64,000 nucleotides of DNA from Xanthostigma xanthostigma (taxonomy: Eukaryota > Arthropoda > Insecta > Raphidioptera > Raphidiidae), in NCBI GenBank assembly GCA_963575645.1, contig OY754466.1, forward strand, positions 46,656,001 to 46,720,000, in the 5' to 3' direction. How positions within the stretch are numbered: the stretch's first letter is position 1; every line of letters starts with the position of its first letter. Made by a program: the position numbers and the translations under genes. The notes under the pieces were generated by a model that saw only the letters and a list, made by a program, of their open reading frames with translations, searched no databases and had not been told where the DNA came from. This document shows positions 54,817 through 64,000 of this stretch, piece after piece.

Positions 54817-55236
54817 AGGCCGCTGCAACATGAAGCTAGCGGTAGGCTGGGTACGAAGCTGGAAATAACGTCACTGCGGACTGGCCTGCTAGTTTCCAAG
54901 ATAGGTTTTAAAATTAGAACAGAGGCCTATTTTCCCTGTTAGATCTGCAGCTAGGTGTGAGCAAGAACCAATCAGGAAGCAGTATCTTGTCACATAGGCA
55001 CTTGAACAAACGACCACAAACCAACATGGCGTCAGACAACAGACACATTTTGCTCTGTGTTTATATTCGAACTGTTACTGCGCGCGCACCAGAACTATCC
55101 ACAAAACAAGCTTGAAAAATAGTCTCGTGTGAAGCGAGCACTTAACAGCAATCAAGACAACTATAGCGCTAGAAAACTAGTAGCCAAATCTAGCAAGGAA
55201 TCTAGCAGCGTTTCTAGCCTCGTGTGCAGCGGCTTT
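54817..55236. mobile_element. AGGCCGCTGC TIR family, copy 3 (most complete)
   Basis: Left end AGGCCGCTGCAACATGAAGC, right end TAGCCTCGTGTGCAGCGGCT. Interior shared with 16995-17655 and 21927-22308 (GAACCAATCAGGAAGCAGTA; TACTGCGCGCGCACCAGAAC). It lacks the nested MITE of copy 1. Flanks are TAA and TTA, so no clean TSD. Confidence 0.8.
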
Positions 55237-55553
55237 TAGTGACCTTTTTGAAAGGAGGTTAAATTTTTTTAAAAAGTAATTTTATGACTGACATAACAGC
55301 GAGTTCAGTAATTTGGCACCACACTGTTCATTTTCCCATAACAGTAGGATATCTCAAGTATAGGTACGTGATTTAATACATCACCATGAATATTCAGTAA
55401 CTCGTTCACTTATCGGTTTCTAAGCCTTTTTATAATTACTATATAGTTGCATGGTCGTCGATTGCATTGATCCTCCTACGGAGTACAGTCTATATGCGAT
55501 GCATCTTAATAATATGCAACATACAGAGTGTAAGAAGTTTTGATCCATACTCT

Positions 55554-56049
55554 GAAAGGATCCCGCACAAACCTTATGGGATTTGGTTCTCGGTTAAATT
55601 GATCGAAAATGGTTTCATTTTATAGTAAGGTCACTAATAAAAAGTGTCCATGGGCGCATAGCCTAAAAACCAATAGATTTTTAGCTACAGATATGTTAGA
55701 TATATATCCATTGAATTCACAAACATGTCCATGTTCAACTTTTGTGATTTTTTTAGAAATAGATAGTCGAAAACCAGGTAATGTTGGAAGGTGTCACCCT
55801 ATATAAAATAATGTCATATTCGGATTCAGCGCACTCGAAAACATATATTTCTGGAGCGTAGAATTTTTTAAAATTGTGAATTCAATGGATATATCTATAT
55901 CTAAAATCTCGCTAAACATAATATATCTGTAGTTAAAAATCTATTGGACTTTAGGCCATGCGCCCATGGACACTTTTTCTAAAATAAAACAATTTTCAAT
56001 CAATTTAACCGAGAACTAAATCCCATAAGGTTTGTGTGGGGTCCTTTAA
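55554..56049. mobile_element. Long-TIR snap-back element, copy 2
   Basis: AAAGGATCCCGCACAAACCT (left) and …TTTGTGTGGGGTCCTTT (right). The central segment GGTAATGTTGGAAGGTGTCA is inverted relative to copy 1 at 47131-47656, meaning the two inserted in opposite directions. The frame 55609-55806 is chance. Confidence 0.8.
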
Positions 56050-56210
56050 GAAAGAAAATTTTTAAAGGCAAACAAATATTTGTTTCTCTATTGGATCGTA
56101 TAATCTAATTGGACAAAACATTATATATTTTTTTTTGCTTCAAACAAACATTTATTTGCTTCAAAGATTGTTTTCTCAGTATAAAAAAATACAATTATTA
56201 TCCTAGTAAA

Positions 56211-56400
56211 CTTATTGTCTTATAATTTACACGTTTATATTAGCTTCACCTGCTTGAATGTGTGTCTATGTAAAAAAATCTTTCAAATTAATTTTCACCC
56301 TCTTCCAGTCGTCTGAGCAATTTGAAATTTAGCACACGTATTAAGAACCCATGACAATACAATAATTTATATAAATATATTAATAATTTATATAAATTAA
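56211..56400 (+). repeat. Diverged fragment of the foldback unit family
   Basis: ACACGTTTATATTAGCTTCA then CACCTGCTTGAATGTG, and later GAGCAATTTGAAATTTAGCA and ACAATACAATAATTTATATA, track the end and unit of the 15540-16605 element. Confidence 0.5.
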
Positions 56401-58046
56401 TTACTTGACTTGAAAATTTACAGTAACTAGGCTAACAAGCCGTACAGTTATGTACGTTGCGCTGCGTGGTTTTTAGTCATATAGTTAAAAAACTAAAAGA
56501 ACACGGTTTTATAGCCATGTGGACTAAACACTAAAAAAAATTTTTTTTAAATACAGGATATTGTTCAACGGCAATATAATTTATTTTTTTGAATAAGCCA
56601 TTCATTTTTAAGCTTAAAATTGGGTCTTATATCAATTCAAATTTTTAGTCTTTCATTACGTAGTCAATTGAAATTTCGTTTGATAATTTTACCAGTTCTC
56701 AGAATAATACCGGGGAACTGTGAGCTTAAAATTGTAAAGTAGTCGTGAATTTTTAATCAGGAAAAGGTTTTTTATGCTATATGCTTTATCCGTGCAATAA
56801 ATTGTTCAGTCGGTACAGCAAGACCGAGGTAGCTGCTAAGATAGAAGATAAATGAGCTGTGTAAACCATTGAGTGCAATTACATAAATCTGGTTTTACAT
56901 AAATAGCTTATGTGCATGTAAATAATCATCTGAATATAGTTAATAGACAAGTGCGAATAAGTGTACTAGATAAAATTTGGTGTGTTCCTGTATTGTAAAT
57001 ATTTTGTGTACATAATTAGTGACTTTATATTCTTCTGTTACTTAGTCTTTTATTTTATAATTTAGAACCGTCGTTGTTTGTTTCTGTTAACGTTATTATT
57101 TTTGTTAAGTTAAAGAAGTACGCTTTCTTTTGTGTGTTTAACTGTTTTGTTAAACGTTTATTATTATAAATAAATAATTTCTACCGCGAACTAGAACAGT
57201 TTTGTTACAATATTAATCACACACGAAAACAATTCCCTATGGGCCGACTAAAATGTTACACATTGTATAAACTTGTACTTTGATGCACCGATTCGTTTGT
57301 AGTAGGCTCTTCAACTTATTTAAATCAAGTAATCATTTTTATATTGGTATCGTTTTACAGAAAGGGGCGTGTTTTAATCAAACATTACAAACAGATTAAT
57401 TTTTTTGCTGTTTATGCTTTTTTTTAAATAACCTGCGGCAATTTAATCAGTTAAATAGACACGCTGAGACTAATTTACATGAGGCAAGTGCTGCGAACAA
57501 AACTAAGATTAGTATAGATCTGGTTCGTGGTCTCATATCGCTGTTTTTTTCCTTCTTTTGATGATACCGGAGACTTGATTGCAGAAATAACTCGTTTAAT
57601 AAAAAAACAACTTATTTTTTACATTTACCGCGATATGGTTGCGGTTTAGATCACAGCTGTCCAAAAAGCTTATCAGTTATTCAGGTTTGCAGCGATGAAG
57701 CAATAATTGTTTTTTATATATAGGTTGCTTGCATAAATAATCGCCAGAATTAGTTCTAAAGCCGGCTGTAGACGACGTGATATTCGTCAACAAATGCATA
57801 ATTTGTTGCGTATAGATATAATACGAAAAATCGGTAAGACGAAAATCACGTGGTCACAGAACTATAAAACTTGGAAACTGGCCTTATATACACGGCGTTA
57901 TATTGGAGAGAGGCAAAATCAATGTATAAGAATCTGTTAGAAATTCGTCGGCATTTAGCACAGAAGAGAATCTCTAACGAGATTCTCCGATAGTTGCAGA
58001 TTTATAGACAATCAACAGTTATTGCGCTGGTATATGAAATACTAGC
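56401..58046. other. Unassigned AT-rich DNA with one perfect hairpin
   Basis: GAGAATCTC-TAAC-GAGATTCTC at about 57967-57988 is a perfect 9-bp stem. A PIF-like phrase, AAAGCCGGCTGTAGACGACG, occurs at 57759 without a matching end. Otherwise nothing recognised in 1.6 kb. Confidence 0.45.
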
Positions 58047-58255
58047 GGCCCGAATTTGTAGATTGCCACCGTTTTTTGGGCGACTCGCGTTGCAAAATTG
58101 GTTCCACGAAAAGCGCTTTTATATAGGCTATGTCCATCCTTAAGGTCTATTTAAATATTGGTGAAAATATTTTTGAAATCGGATGAGTAGTTTCGGAGAT
58201 CACCTCCTAAATCCCCCCCTCACCGGAACACCTTCACGCATACGCTTTGAACATT
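58047..58255 (-). mobile_element. Helentron-like element, minus orientation, partial
   Basis: Begins CTAGCGGCCCGAATTTGTAG (minus-strand 3' end) and shares GCAAAATTGGTTCCACGAAA with 44580-45048. The 5' part has a 'gaaatcggatgagtagtttcggagatcacc' phrase typical of the group. It runs up to the truncated MITE at 58273. Confidence 0.65.
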
Positions 58256-58272
58256 TTTGCTTCCATATATAT

Positions 58273-58555
58273 CGAATCTAAAAGGCTCGAAAGTTAGATG
58301 CGAATGCGGGCTTGCGCTTGTACATTCTGTTTAAAAACTACAAACTCGCAACTCAACAAAACTAAAATAACAATAACAACTTGGCAATAGCGTACTCGAC
58401 TGTACTTTAAATCAGGAAAGCTACAAGTTACAAATGCAACGAGCGATCACGGCCAATCACCCACGAGCGCACGTTCCGTGCAGGTGGCGGGAGTCTCAAC
58501 GACTCTAAAATGTGTCTTTGCGACTAGCTTCAGAACTTTTTAGATCCGTGGCGCG
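58273..58555. mobile_element. Tc1/mariner-like MITE, copy 2 (left end lost)
   Basis: Inverted relative to 4161-4462. The right end …TTTTTAGATCCGTGGCGCG is complete and followed by TA (58556-58557); the left starts at CGAATCTAAAAGG, lacking the outer CGCGCCA. Interior landmarks: CGATCACGGCCAATCA, CTCAACGACTCTAAAATGTG. Confidence 0.8.
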
Positions 58556-59106
58556 TATTATACTTTTGCACCGTGAAATCAGCGAAGAAATTAGAGTATG
58601 AGGTCTGTAGTTTGCTTTAGTGGTCATAATCTGTGTGACAAGTTTTGTAATATAATACTTGTTGATTTATATTTTCAGTTTGCAAATAATATCTTGACAG
58701 ATTATAATCCGTATAGAAATGTTTTATGCATATATGAAATGGCTTTTAACTTTATCGATTCCACTGACTTGTATTTAAATTTTAAGTGCATCATAGTCAG
58801 ATAAAATAGGTCTGCTTGGTGTTGTCACAGAATTAAACTCTATGACGTGGTATTTATAGCTGTGATTACTCGTCTATACAATAAATAATGTATTAAAGAT
58901 TATTTTTTTTTTTTGTAAAAAATTTTGTCATGTAACTGGGCTAGGTGGAAGATCAACTTAAAGTTGAACCATGCCTTTTGTACGTTTATTATGTACAATA
59001 AAAAATTTATTATTATTAAATTATTAGATTATCTGATTTATTTTTGTTAAAATGAGACTTCTATAGGCGCGCTAGGTAATAACTCCAATCGAAGGGCAGT
59101 ATAGTA
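58556..59106. other. Unassigned; possible LINE tail at the end
   Basis: 58925-59020 (AACTGGGCTAGGTGGAAGAT…GTACGTTTATTATGTACAAT then ATTATTATTA) looks like a non-LTR retrotransposon 3' tail. The frame 58598-58804 has no motif. Confidence 0.35.
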
Positions 59107-59200
59107 TTAAGGCCGCTGCACACGAGGCTTGTTTTGTCGCTCGAATCACTGCTGGGACTCGCGCTGGCTGGCGCGCTGGCTGCGAAGATGGAAACGTCTG
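59107..59200 (+). mobile_element. AGGCCGCTGC TIR family, left-end fragment
   Basis: TTA followed by AGGCCGCTGCACACGAGGCT, then diverging (GGCTGGCGCGCTGGCTGCGA). No right end was found nearby. Confidence 0.6.
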
Positions 59201-59434
59201 TTCGATTGGATTGAAGCTTTATGCACAGATTTTGATTTTTTTTTTAGCGGTACCCGTCTTAATTCTAGGGCTATTTGAAGCTGTAAATAAAAAGCGAGAG
59301 TGTTGGGGCGTTTGCAAGAATGTCGCCAGTGCGTTTGCGATTGCGAAAATACAATGAACCGGTTACCTTGAAGCCCGTACGGCGCGCCGTTGACCGTCGG
59401 GTGTTGTCTCGAATATAGGGTTGGGATTTGTTCT

Positions 59435-59583
59435 GTGTGGCTATGGAGGGTAGAGGTTCAGGAGAACCATTTCTGTGTACGAAAAAGCGTTAAATTAGGG
59501 GACCGCCACTGTCGCAAAAGAGTAAATTTTAAAGCAAGCGTATGGAGGGCAAAAATTATTAGAGTAGGATAGAAACGTAAACG
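59435..59583 (+). repeat. Dispersed repeat shared with 18187-18354, copy 2
   Basis: TATGGAGGGTAGAGGTTCAG, GGACCGCCACTGTCGCAAAA, GGGCAAAAATTATTAGAGTA. The two opposed frames (59390-59572, 59458-59676) are chance. Confidence 0.7.
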
Positions 59584-60435
59584 AGGAAAGAAGAATTTTC
59601 GCTTTTTTATGGCGCACTTTTCAAAAGTAAAACAAAAAACTGAAAAAATAAAAGTAATTTTTGATTTAAATGTCATTTTTAAACGTGCTATTATGCATTT
59701 AGTAGTAAATAAACGATTATACGGATATGAATAAACTATAAAATGACTAAAAAATATTAGTAAAAGCTAACAAAAATGAAATCACTGTCGATACTATCTC
59801 ACAGCAGGTTTTTAAGTTATATTTATTAATTTATTTTGGACTACGTAAACCGTTTAGATTTTATATACTGCAGTGTTATTAACGACTCTAATCATTAAAA
59901 ATACTAATTTTTTCAACTCAGCGCACTTCAAATCGTTTACAACTGCTATGGAGGGTAAACAACTGCTAAATTCATTTTATACTCGGATGCAGCGCTAGCG
60001 CCATTCCGGACGATTTTTGAACTGTTATTTACAGCATTTAGATGGATACTTTTTCAACTTATCTCCCATATAAGATAGCTCTATCCTCCATATAATATGT
60101 GGCCGTGATACGACGAAATAACTAGAACAGTAATTTTATAATAATAAACGAAACGAAAATTTCTTTTAGTGAAAACAATAAGCAATGGAAACGAAACATA
60201 AAAACAGCATTGCAGTTTCTGCTATCAAAATAAAATTGTTTTGAGTGACCCCATTGCGATGACTAGCCAAACATATGAAGTTTCACTATGGTCGTGGATA
60301 GCGCCACACATACCATTTTTATTGATAAAATTTTTACCCAGCCCTGGCAAGTGCAGTCTATGGTCAGCAATGGAACAATGGGGAGTCTCTGGATAACCTA
60401 ACTGCACCGCAATAGTCCCTATAAGCTGCTATTGT
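59584..60435. other. Unassigned stretch
   Basis: No gene recognised. The minus frame 60225-60407 has no motif. Confidence 0.45.
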
Positions 60436-61270
60436 GCTGGGCTGCAGGAAGCATTGTCAAAATATTTGATTTGACAATGACTTTAAACTGCTATTAGTTT
60501 GTTTATACTCACACAAAAACAAATGATTGATCTACATAGAAAAAGAGATCGATTTTCATGCTATTTTTCGATCAATATGCGTAGAAAAAATATGTCCTGT
60601 CGAAGTGACAATTGTTCAAAAAACTATGTTAAATGAATACAATTTTAAGAAAAATAGCGTGACCTGTGCGAATTATTCGCACTAAATAAGTATAATAATT
60701 ATCACTTTACAAAATTATTTTTTAAATATGATTGCAGGTATTCAATTCGTTTCTAATTTTGCACACTGCTTATAACGTTCTTCTTTTTGTTGTAAAAGAA
60801 ATATTTTACAAAAATTGTCATATAGAGGCGCAAGTAGCAAAAGCGTTGTTCAGCGTTGCCCGTCAGATGGCAGTATGCAGTATTTACAATATGAACGTCA
60901 GGTGACAGATCGAAGTGTTAACGTTACGCCGTCAGATGGCAGACGTTGTTCAGAGTTTAATTAATTTACAAAAACAATAGCAATAATAAATTTTTTAGTT
61001 GTCGATATCAGTAGAGCAAGCAATTATCTGTAAAATTATATATAATGTATGTGGAGAAATTGTGTGGTTTTTTCTAAAAAGGGAGGCAAACATCTTTAAC
61101 CTTAGCGTATTAATATAATATATGATGATATTGTTTCAATAGATCAATTATTTTTCGAGCAGAATCATTTCAAAATTCCACAATGTTTTTCTTATACGGA
61201 GAAATATGTGTGATTGCAATCTATCAGATTTTCTGACAATGCTTTCTGCAACTCGGTATTGGCGTAATAA
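60436..61270. repeat. Diverged inverted-repeat element split by Helitron C
   Basis: TGCAGGAAGCATTGTCAAAA (60443) faces, in reverse, TTGCAGAAAGCATTGTCAGA (complement at about 61232-61251). 61138-61160 also matches 32450-32475 inverted. The Helitron at 60654-61125 lies between the arms. Ends not defined. Confidence 0.4.
60654..61125 (-). mobile_element. Non-autonomous Helitron, copy C (internally deleted)
   Basis: Minus orientation: 5' TC end at about 61125 (A before), 3' hairpin GTGCGAATTATTCGCAC near 60666-60682, and CTAT in place of CTAG at the end. About 120 bp shorter than copy B, mainly in the 'gccgtcagatggcag' repeat region. Also shows the empty TTA site. Confidence 0.8.
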
Positions 61271-61552
61271 TTGCAACCAGGGAGGTCGCAATCTCTTCGT
61301 CCTCCACCGCGCTAGTCCATCATCTACGTATTGTTACCGTGCACTTTTGCCGTCAACTGACAAAGATACGATTTCATTTATGTATATTGTATATCGATTA
61401 TCCTAAATAGTTATAGTAATTTGTTTTTGTTTCTTTTTCAGGTGAGTCCATGATTTAATTTTATCCGAGTTTACAAAATCGGTAAGTTTATTAATTTTAA
61501 AGAAATAAATTCTCGTTGATTTTTTTTGCCTATATAGTGTGTCAGAGTACAT

Positions 61553-61794
61553 GTACAAAACTTTGAATAACGTCTGATTACTCTCCAATAAATAAAATTA
61601 TCGATCAATTTTTCAGTCAATATATTAACAAAAATTTGAATTCTGTTAGAATCTAATTACTAATAATTTTTTATATGCTTTAGCTCATTTCTGAAGAAGA
61701 CCCAAATCTGGACCGAAACGTCAATTAATTGAATTATACTTATAATTTTTGTTAATATATTGTCTGAAAAATTGGTCGAAAATTTTATTTATTG
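61553..61794 (+). mobile_element. Hammerhead-like inverted-repeat family, most complete copy
   Basis: Arms CAATAAATAAAATTATCGAT…ATATTAACAAAAAT (61586) and TTTTTGTTAATATATTGTCT…TTTATTTATTG (to 61794). Between them at 61691-61722 is CTGAAGA, a short stem-loop, and GAAACGTC, in that order. The flank 61553-61585 matches 1373-1405 inverted. The reading as Penelope-like rests on the ribozyme-like core and inverted repeats only. Confidence 0.7.
61691..61722 (+). ncRNA. Hammerhead-ribozyme-like core
   Basis: CTGAAGA matches the conserved CUGANGA box and is followed, after a 17-base stem-loop (AGACCCAAATCTGGACC), by GAAAC, the second conserved box. The copy at 49038-49069 has a perfect 5-bp stem II but AAAA for GAAA. 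The cleavage strand and stem I were not established, so activity is not claimed. Confidence 0.35.
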
Positions 61795-62451
61795 TGTTAA
61801 AGTAGGTATATCCTCACCACTTTTTGTGATTTTATTGAAAGTTTTTCAATACGTTTCATGCTCGTAAAATCGGTATTCTTTTCTTCTACTCGGCACAGAG
61901 CTGGCTCTAGTGACGGGTAGTATCCTATTTAAAGTGAAACTTTTTTAGGCACACTAAGAAATCAGAAGTTTTTCACCTTTTCAGACTTCAACCGTTATTT
62001 GAGAGGAAGAGTGGGAGAATCGTTTCTACTTTCTCTGTCAAAGCGTCATGCGCACTTTACACGCGTGCGTAGTGCGTACTGTGTGTATACGATATACGGG
62101 TAACAAATTCCACTCAACCTAATAAATCTCACGCTATATTTCTTTATTTAATATAATAGGATATTTGGAAAATAAAGATCATTGTTGGACTAAAAATCTA
62201 TCGTAAGCCATTTTGCCTTGTGTCCATTTAATGAATTATTAATATTATGAATCATGACGACTATTAAGTGCATTCTCCGTTATGCGTATCAATTTTAATT
62301 GAAAATGCCATTTCAACAGATGCTCTGAAAAGTTTTTAACGCTCACTGACTCGTAGCGGATGAAAAAACAGTAAAATGAATGAATTTTATCATTTAATTA
62401 GTACAATCAATGAATAGTATATTTATAACCAAGAGATGTATGATAGATAGA
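61795..62451. other. Unassigned stretch
   Basis: No recognised feature; 62040-62100 has a GCGCACTTTACACGCGTGCG phrase with weak dyad symmetry. Confidence 0.45.
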
Positions 62452-62620
62452 TATTTTTTGCCAAATCCTAGGAATGGTCTTTCACCAAACCAGACAGTTC
62501 CAAAATAAGTATAAACCTTTCTCGAATAGAACCTATATTGATAAAAAAGCCCACAATATGGCTATCAACGTATATAACCATATACCCACTTACATCCGCG
62601 AACTGCCATTAATTAAATAA

Positions 62621-62880
62621 AAAAAAAAAAAATTGGTTGTCTGTAAAGTCGGTTTACGGACGATAGTTTTACGTGATAACGTATTCCGCTCGAATATCAT
62701 ATTTAATAATACATAACTTAAATTTTAGTAGCTGTCAAACTTGGGCCGACCGTGCTTCTCTATCGCTTATACTGCGCTCTCGCTTGCACGCACAGGGCCA
62801 GGCGGAACGTTACGGCGTTACACTTTTTCGTGCGTGCAACTGGTGTTTCATCAATTTATAAGACGTTATCACGTCAAAAA
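62621..62880 (+). mobile_element. Interspersed family 'GTCGGTTTACGG', copy e, inside a LINE
   Basis: AAATTGGTTGTCTGTAAAGT…GACGTTATCACGTC with A-rich edges on both sides, so the exact junctions (62618-62631 and 62875-62883) are uncertain by a few bases. It contains a short extra piece (CTCGAATATCATATTTAATA) at 62690-62709 compared with copies a and d. Confidence 0.85.
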
Positions 62881-62989
62881 AACTTGAAAAGGTGTTTTAT
62901 AATACAGACGAACTATTTTTATAACTATTTTTTAATGTAACCCTGTATGACGTTTTAATCACCTCCCAGAGGTTTTATTTAAATAAATG

Positions 62990-62990
<1 letters not shown>

Positions 62991-63020
<30 letters not shown>
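62991..63020 (+). repeat. (ATT)n microsatellite
   Basis: Ten ATT units at the 3' end of the LINE remnant; such tails often mark non-LTR element 3' termini. Confidence 0.9.
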
Positions 63021-63022
<2 letters not shown>

Positions 63023-64000
63023 AATAATGTATCATACGAGTTACAAAAATCAATCAGACAATAGTGTAAAAATAATTGTACAAAAACTAATACTATTATG
63101 GCAGTTAAAGAAATTGCCTAGATTGGCCGATTTGCTCATTTAAAAATGATAATTCAATTTTTGTGGGCCCTTGATACTCAGTACCCCAGAATTTAAATCC
63201 TATTAGTTCCTAAGTAGATCTGCCCCTCATGGAGGTACAGCGATCAAAATACCGCGTCGAGATTGGTTCTTATATTTTAAAGACATGAGGTAATAGACAA
63301 AATATCTGTTACCCTAAACGCGTGTCTTCTCCGTTCCGCCGTGGGTAAAAACGATTAAAACTAATTATTTTTGCTTGTTAAATTTTAAGGCGTGCTATCA
63401 ACATCAAAATTATACATTGGTAGAAAGGCAGTGCGTTAATCGCGGTAAAAATGCGTAGGAATTCTTAAACAATTACCTAATAATCGTGCGTAGTATAACA
63501 CCGAACCACACGCAGCAGGCTGCGAATGTGTGAATTTAAACAATTATGATATTAGAACGATGTATCTTTGCTTATAGAATCCATAGTTAGCCAACTGAAT
63601 GGATTCAAATCTCTAGGACTAAGGAACTAAAAGACCAGTTCTTATTAAAAATGATTTATATAGTTTCGAATTAGTAATCACATCATGATGACTTATTAGC
63701 TCTGTTCCAACCTCTTTGCGAACGATAACAGAACCGTCACAGTCATGCGCAGTAGCTAAAAAGTGTTCCAAAACCGATACACAACAGTTTCGCTTTAGCT
63801 ACTGCTCAGGACTTATGACGACGTCTATAAAGTTAGCATATCCACATCAAAAGCCCACGAAGTTAATAGTACCATAATTTGTTGCTATTTTGTTGCTAAT
63901 TTGTTACCCCAAAACTGATTTTGTTGCTCTGACCGTTTTCGAGAAACAATGGATACGGTAGCGTTATATAAAGATGGCATAGCCAGTGGTTGTATCTCTA
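63021..64000. other. Unassigned stretch
   Basis: No gene recognised. GCGCAGTAGCTAAA (63747) faces TTTAGCTACTGCTC (about 63796), a short inverted pair around a 35-bp spacer. Nothing else seen. Confidence 0.45.

Larger units (their letters stand above)
62452..63020 (+). pseudogene. LINE ORF2 C-terminus and 3' tail, split by an insertion
   Basis: The frame reads QILGMVFHQTRQFQNKYKPF then KKAHNMAINVYNHIPTYIRE and LPLIK, typical of the C-terminal tail of a jockey/CR1-like reverse transcriptase (…YNxLPxxIRxxPxxK). It is interrupted at about 62618 by the family 'e' element and resumes LKRCFIIQTNYFYNYFLM with a stop at about 62938-62940. Then comes a short untranslated tail with AATAAATG and an ATT microsatellite. 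The reverse transcriptase core is missing. The listed-length frames 62673-62861 and 62752-62940 are chimeras of the insert and the LINE. Confidence 0.65.

Noticed and set aside
57759-57800. PIF/Harbinger end (AAAGCCGGCTGTAGACGACG)
   Set aside because: No complementary end or TTA duplication was found downstream.
62752-62940. 62-codon frame as a single small gene
   Set aside because: Its first part is family copy e and its last 18 codons are the LINE C-terminus; the frame is a chance fusion.
63747-63810. Short inverted pair GCGCAGTAGCTAAA / TTTAGCTACTGCTC as a MITE
   Set aside because: The arms are only about 14 bp and no TSD or second copy is present.

Overview
This window looks like AT-rich, non-coding insect nuclear DNA, most likely from a moth or butterfly. 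The lepidopteran inference rests mainly on 22757-23055, which reads like the Lep1 family of Helitron/Helentron-type repeats described from Lepidoptera, plus several relatives that end in a C/G-rich 'gaaaccggg...gctagt' type tail. I recognise no intact host gene, rRNA gene or CRISPR array. No open frame runs beyond about 118 codons, and most are chance frames inside repeats. What fills the window is a dense, nested set of mostly non-autonomous transposable elements, many with readable termini and target-site duplications (TSDs).

Class II elements with good ends. hAT-type (8-bp TSD): 1991-2748 (keeps the C-terminal dimerisation segment of its transposase), 11180-11745, 33973-34462, 41708-42041. 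PIF/Harbinger-type (TTA TSD): 20774-21546 (keeps a piece of transposase N-terminus). A TTAA-flanked piggyBac-like element: 40988-41633. TA-flanked Tc1/mariner-like MITEs: 4161-4462 (relative at 58273-58555), 17334-17543, 38653-38995, 44169-44574, 49993-50397. A TIR family starting AGGCCGCTGC (16995-17655, 21927-22308, 54817-55236, 59107-59200). Long snap-back elements: 15540-16605 (about 1 kb, almost a pure hairpin), 47131-47656 and 55554-56049, 13915-14530 and 50998-51360, and smaller ones.

Rolling-circle elements. A three-copy non-autonomous Helitron family (20225-21588, 52326-52920, 60654-61125) has 5'-TC, a 7-bp-stem 3' hairpin and CTAG ends. The first copy carries the PIF/Harbinger insertion, so the uninterrupted copies serve as empty sites and fix its 3-bp TSD. 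Helentron/Lep1-like elements lie at 10067-10471, 18355-18670, 22757-23478 (two head to tail), 32918-33411, 44580-45048 and 58047-58255.

Retroelement remains. An RNase H plus C-terminal zinc-knuckle piece of a non-LTR retrotransposon lies at 29089-29610. A second LINE ORF2 C-terminus at 62452-63020 is split by another repeat. A family at 1243-1405, 44105-44150, 48964-49110 and 61553-61794 combines inverted repeats with a hammerhead-ribozyme-like core and may derive from Penelope-like elements. A five-copy interspersed family (14902, 27508, 37131, 43582, 62621) has one member flanked by an imperfect 16-bp duplication. Two transposase-like fragments on opposite strands sit at 36273-36669. A repeated 0.7-kb block (8940-9690, 39800-40465) contains a short THAP-like cysteine motif.

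No genes can be said to work together here. The value of the window is the layered insertion history and the repeat families it defines. All family names are by reading alone, without database comparison.
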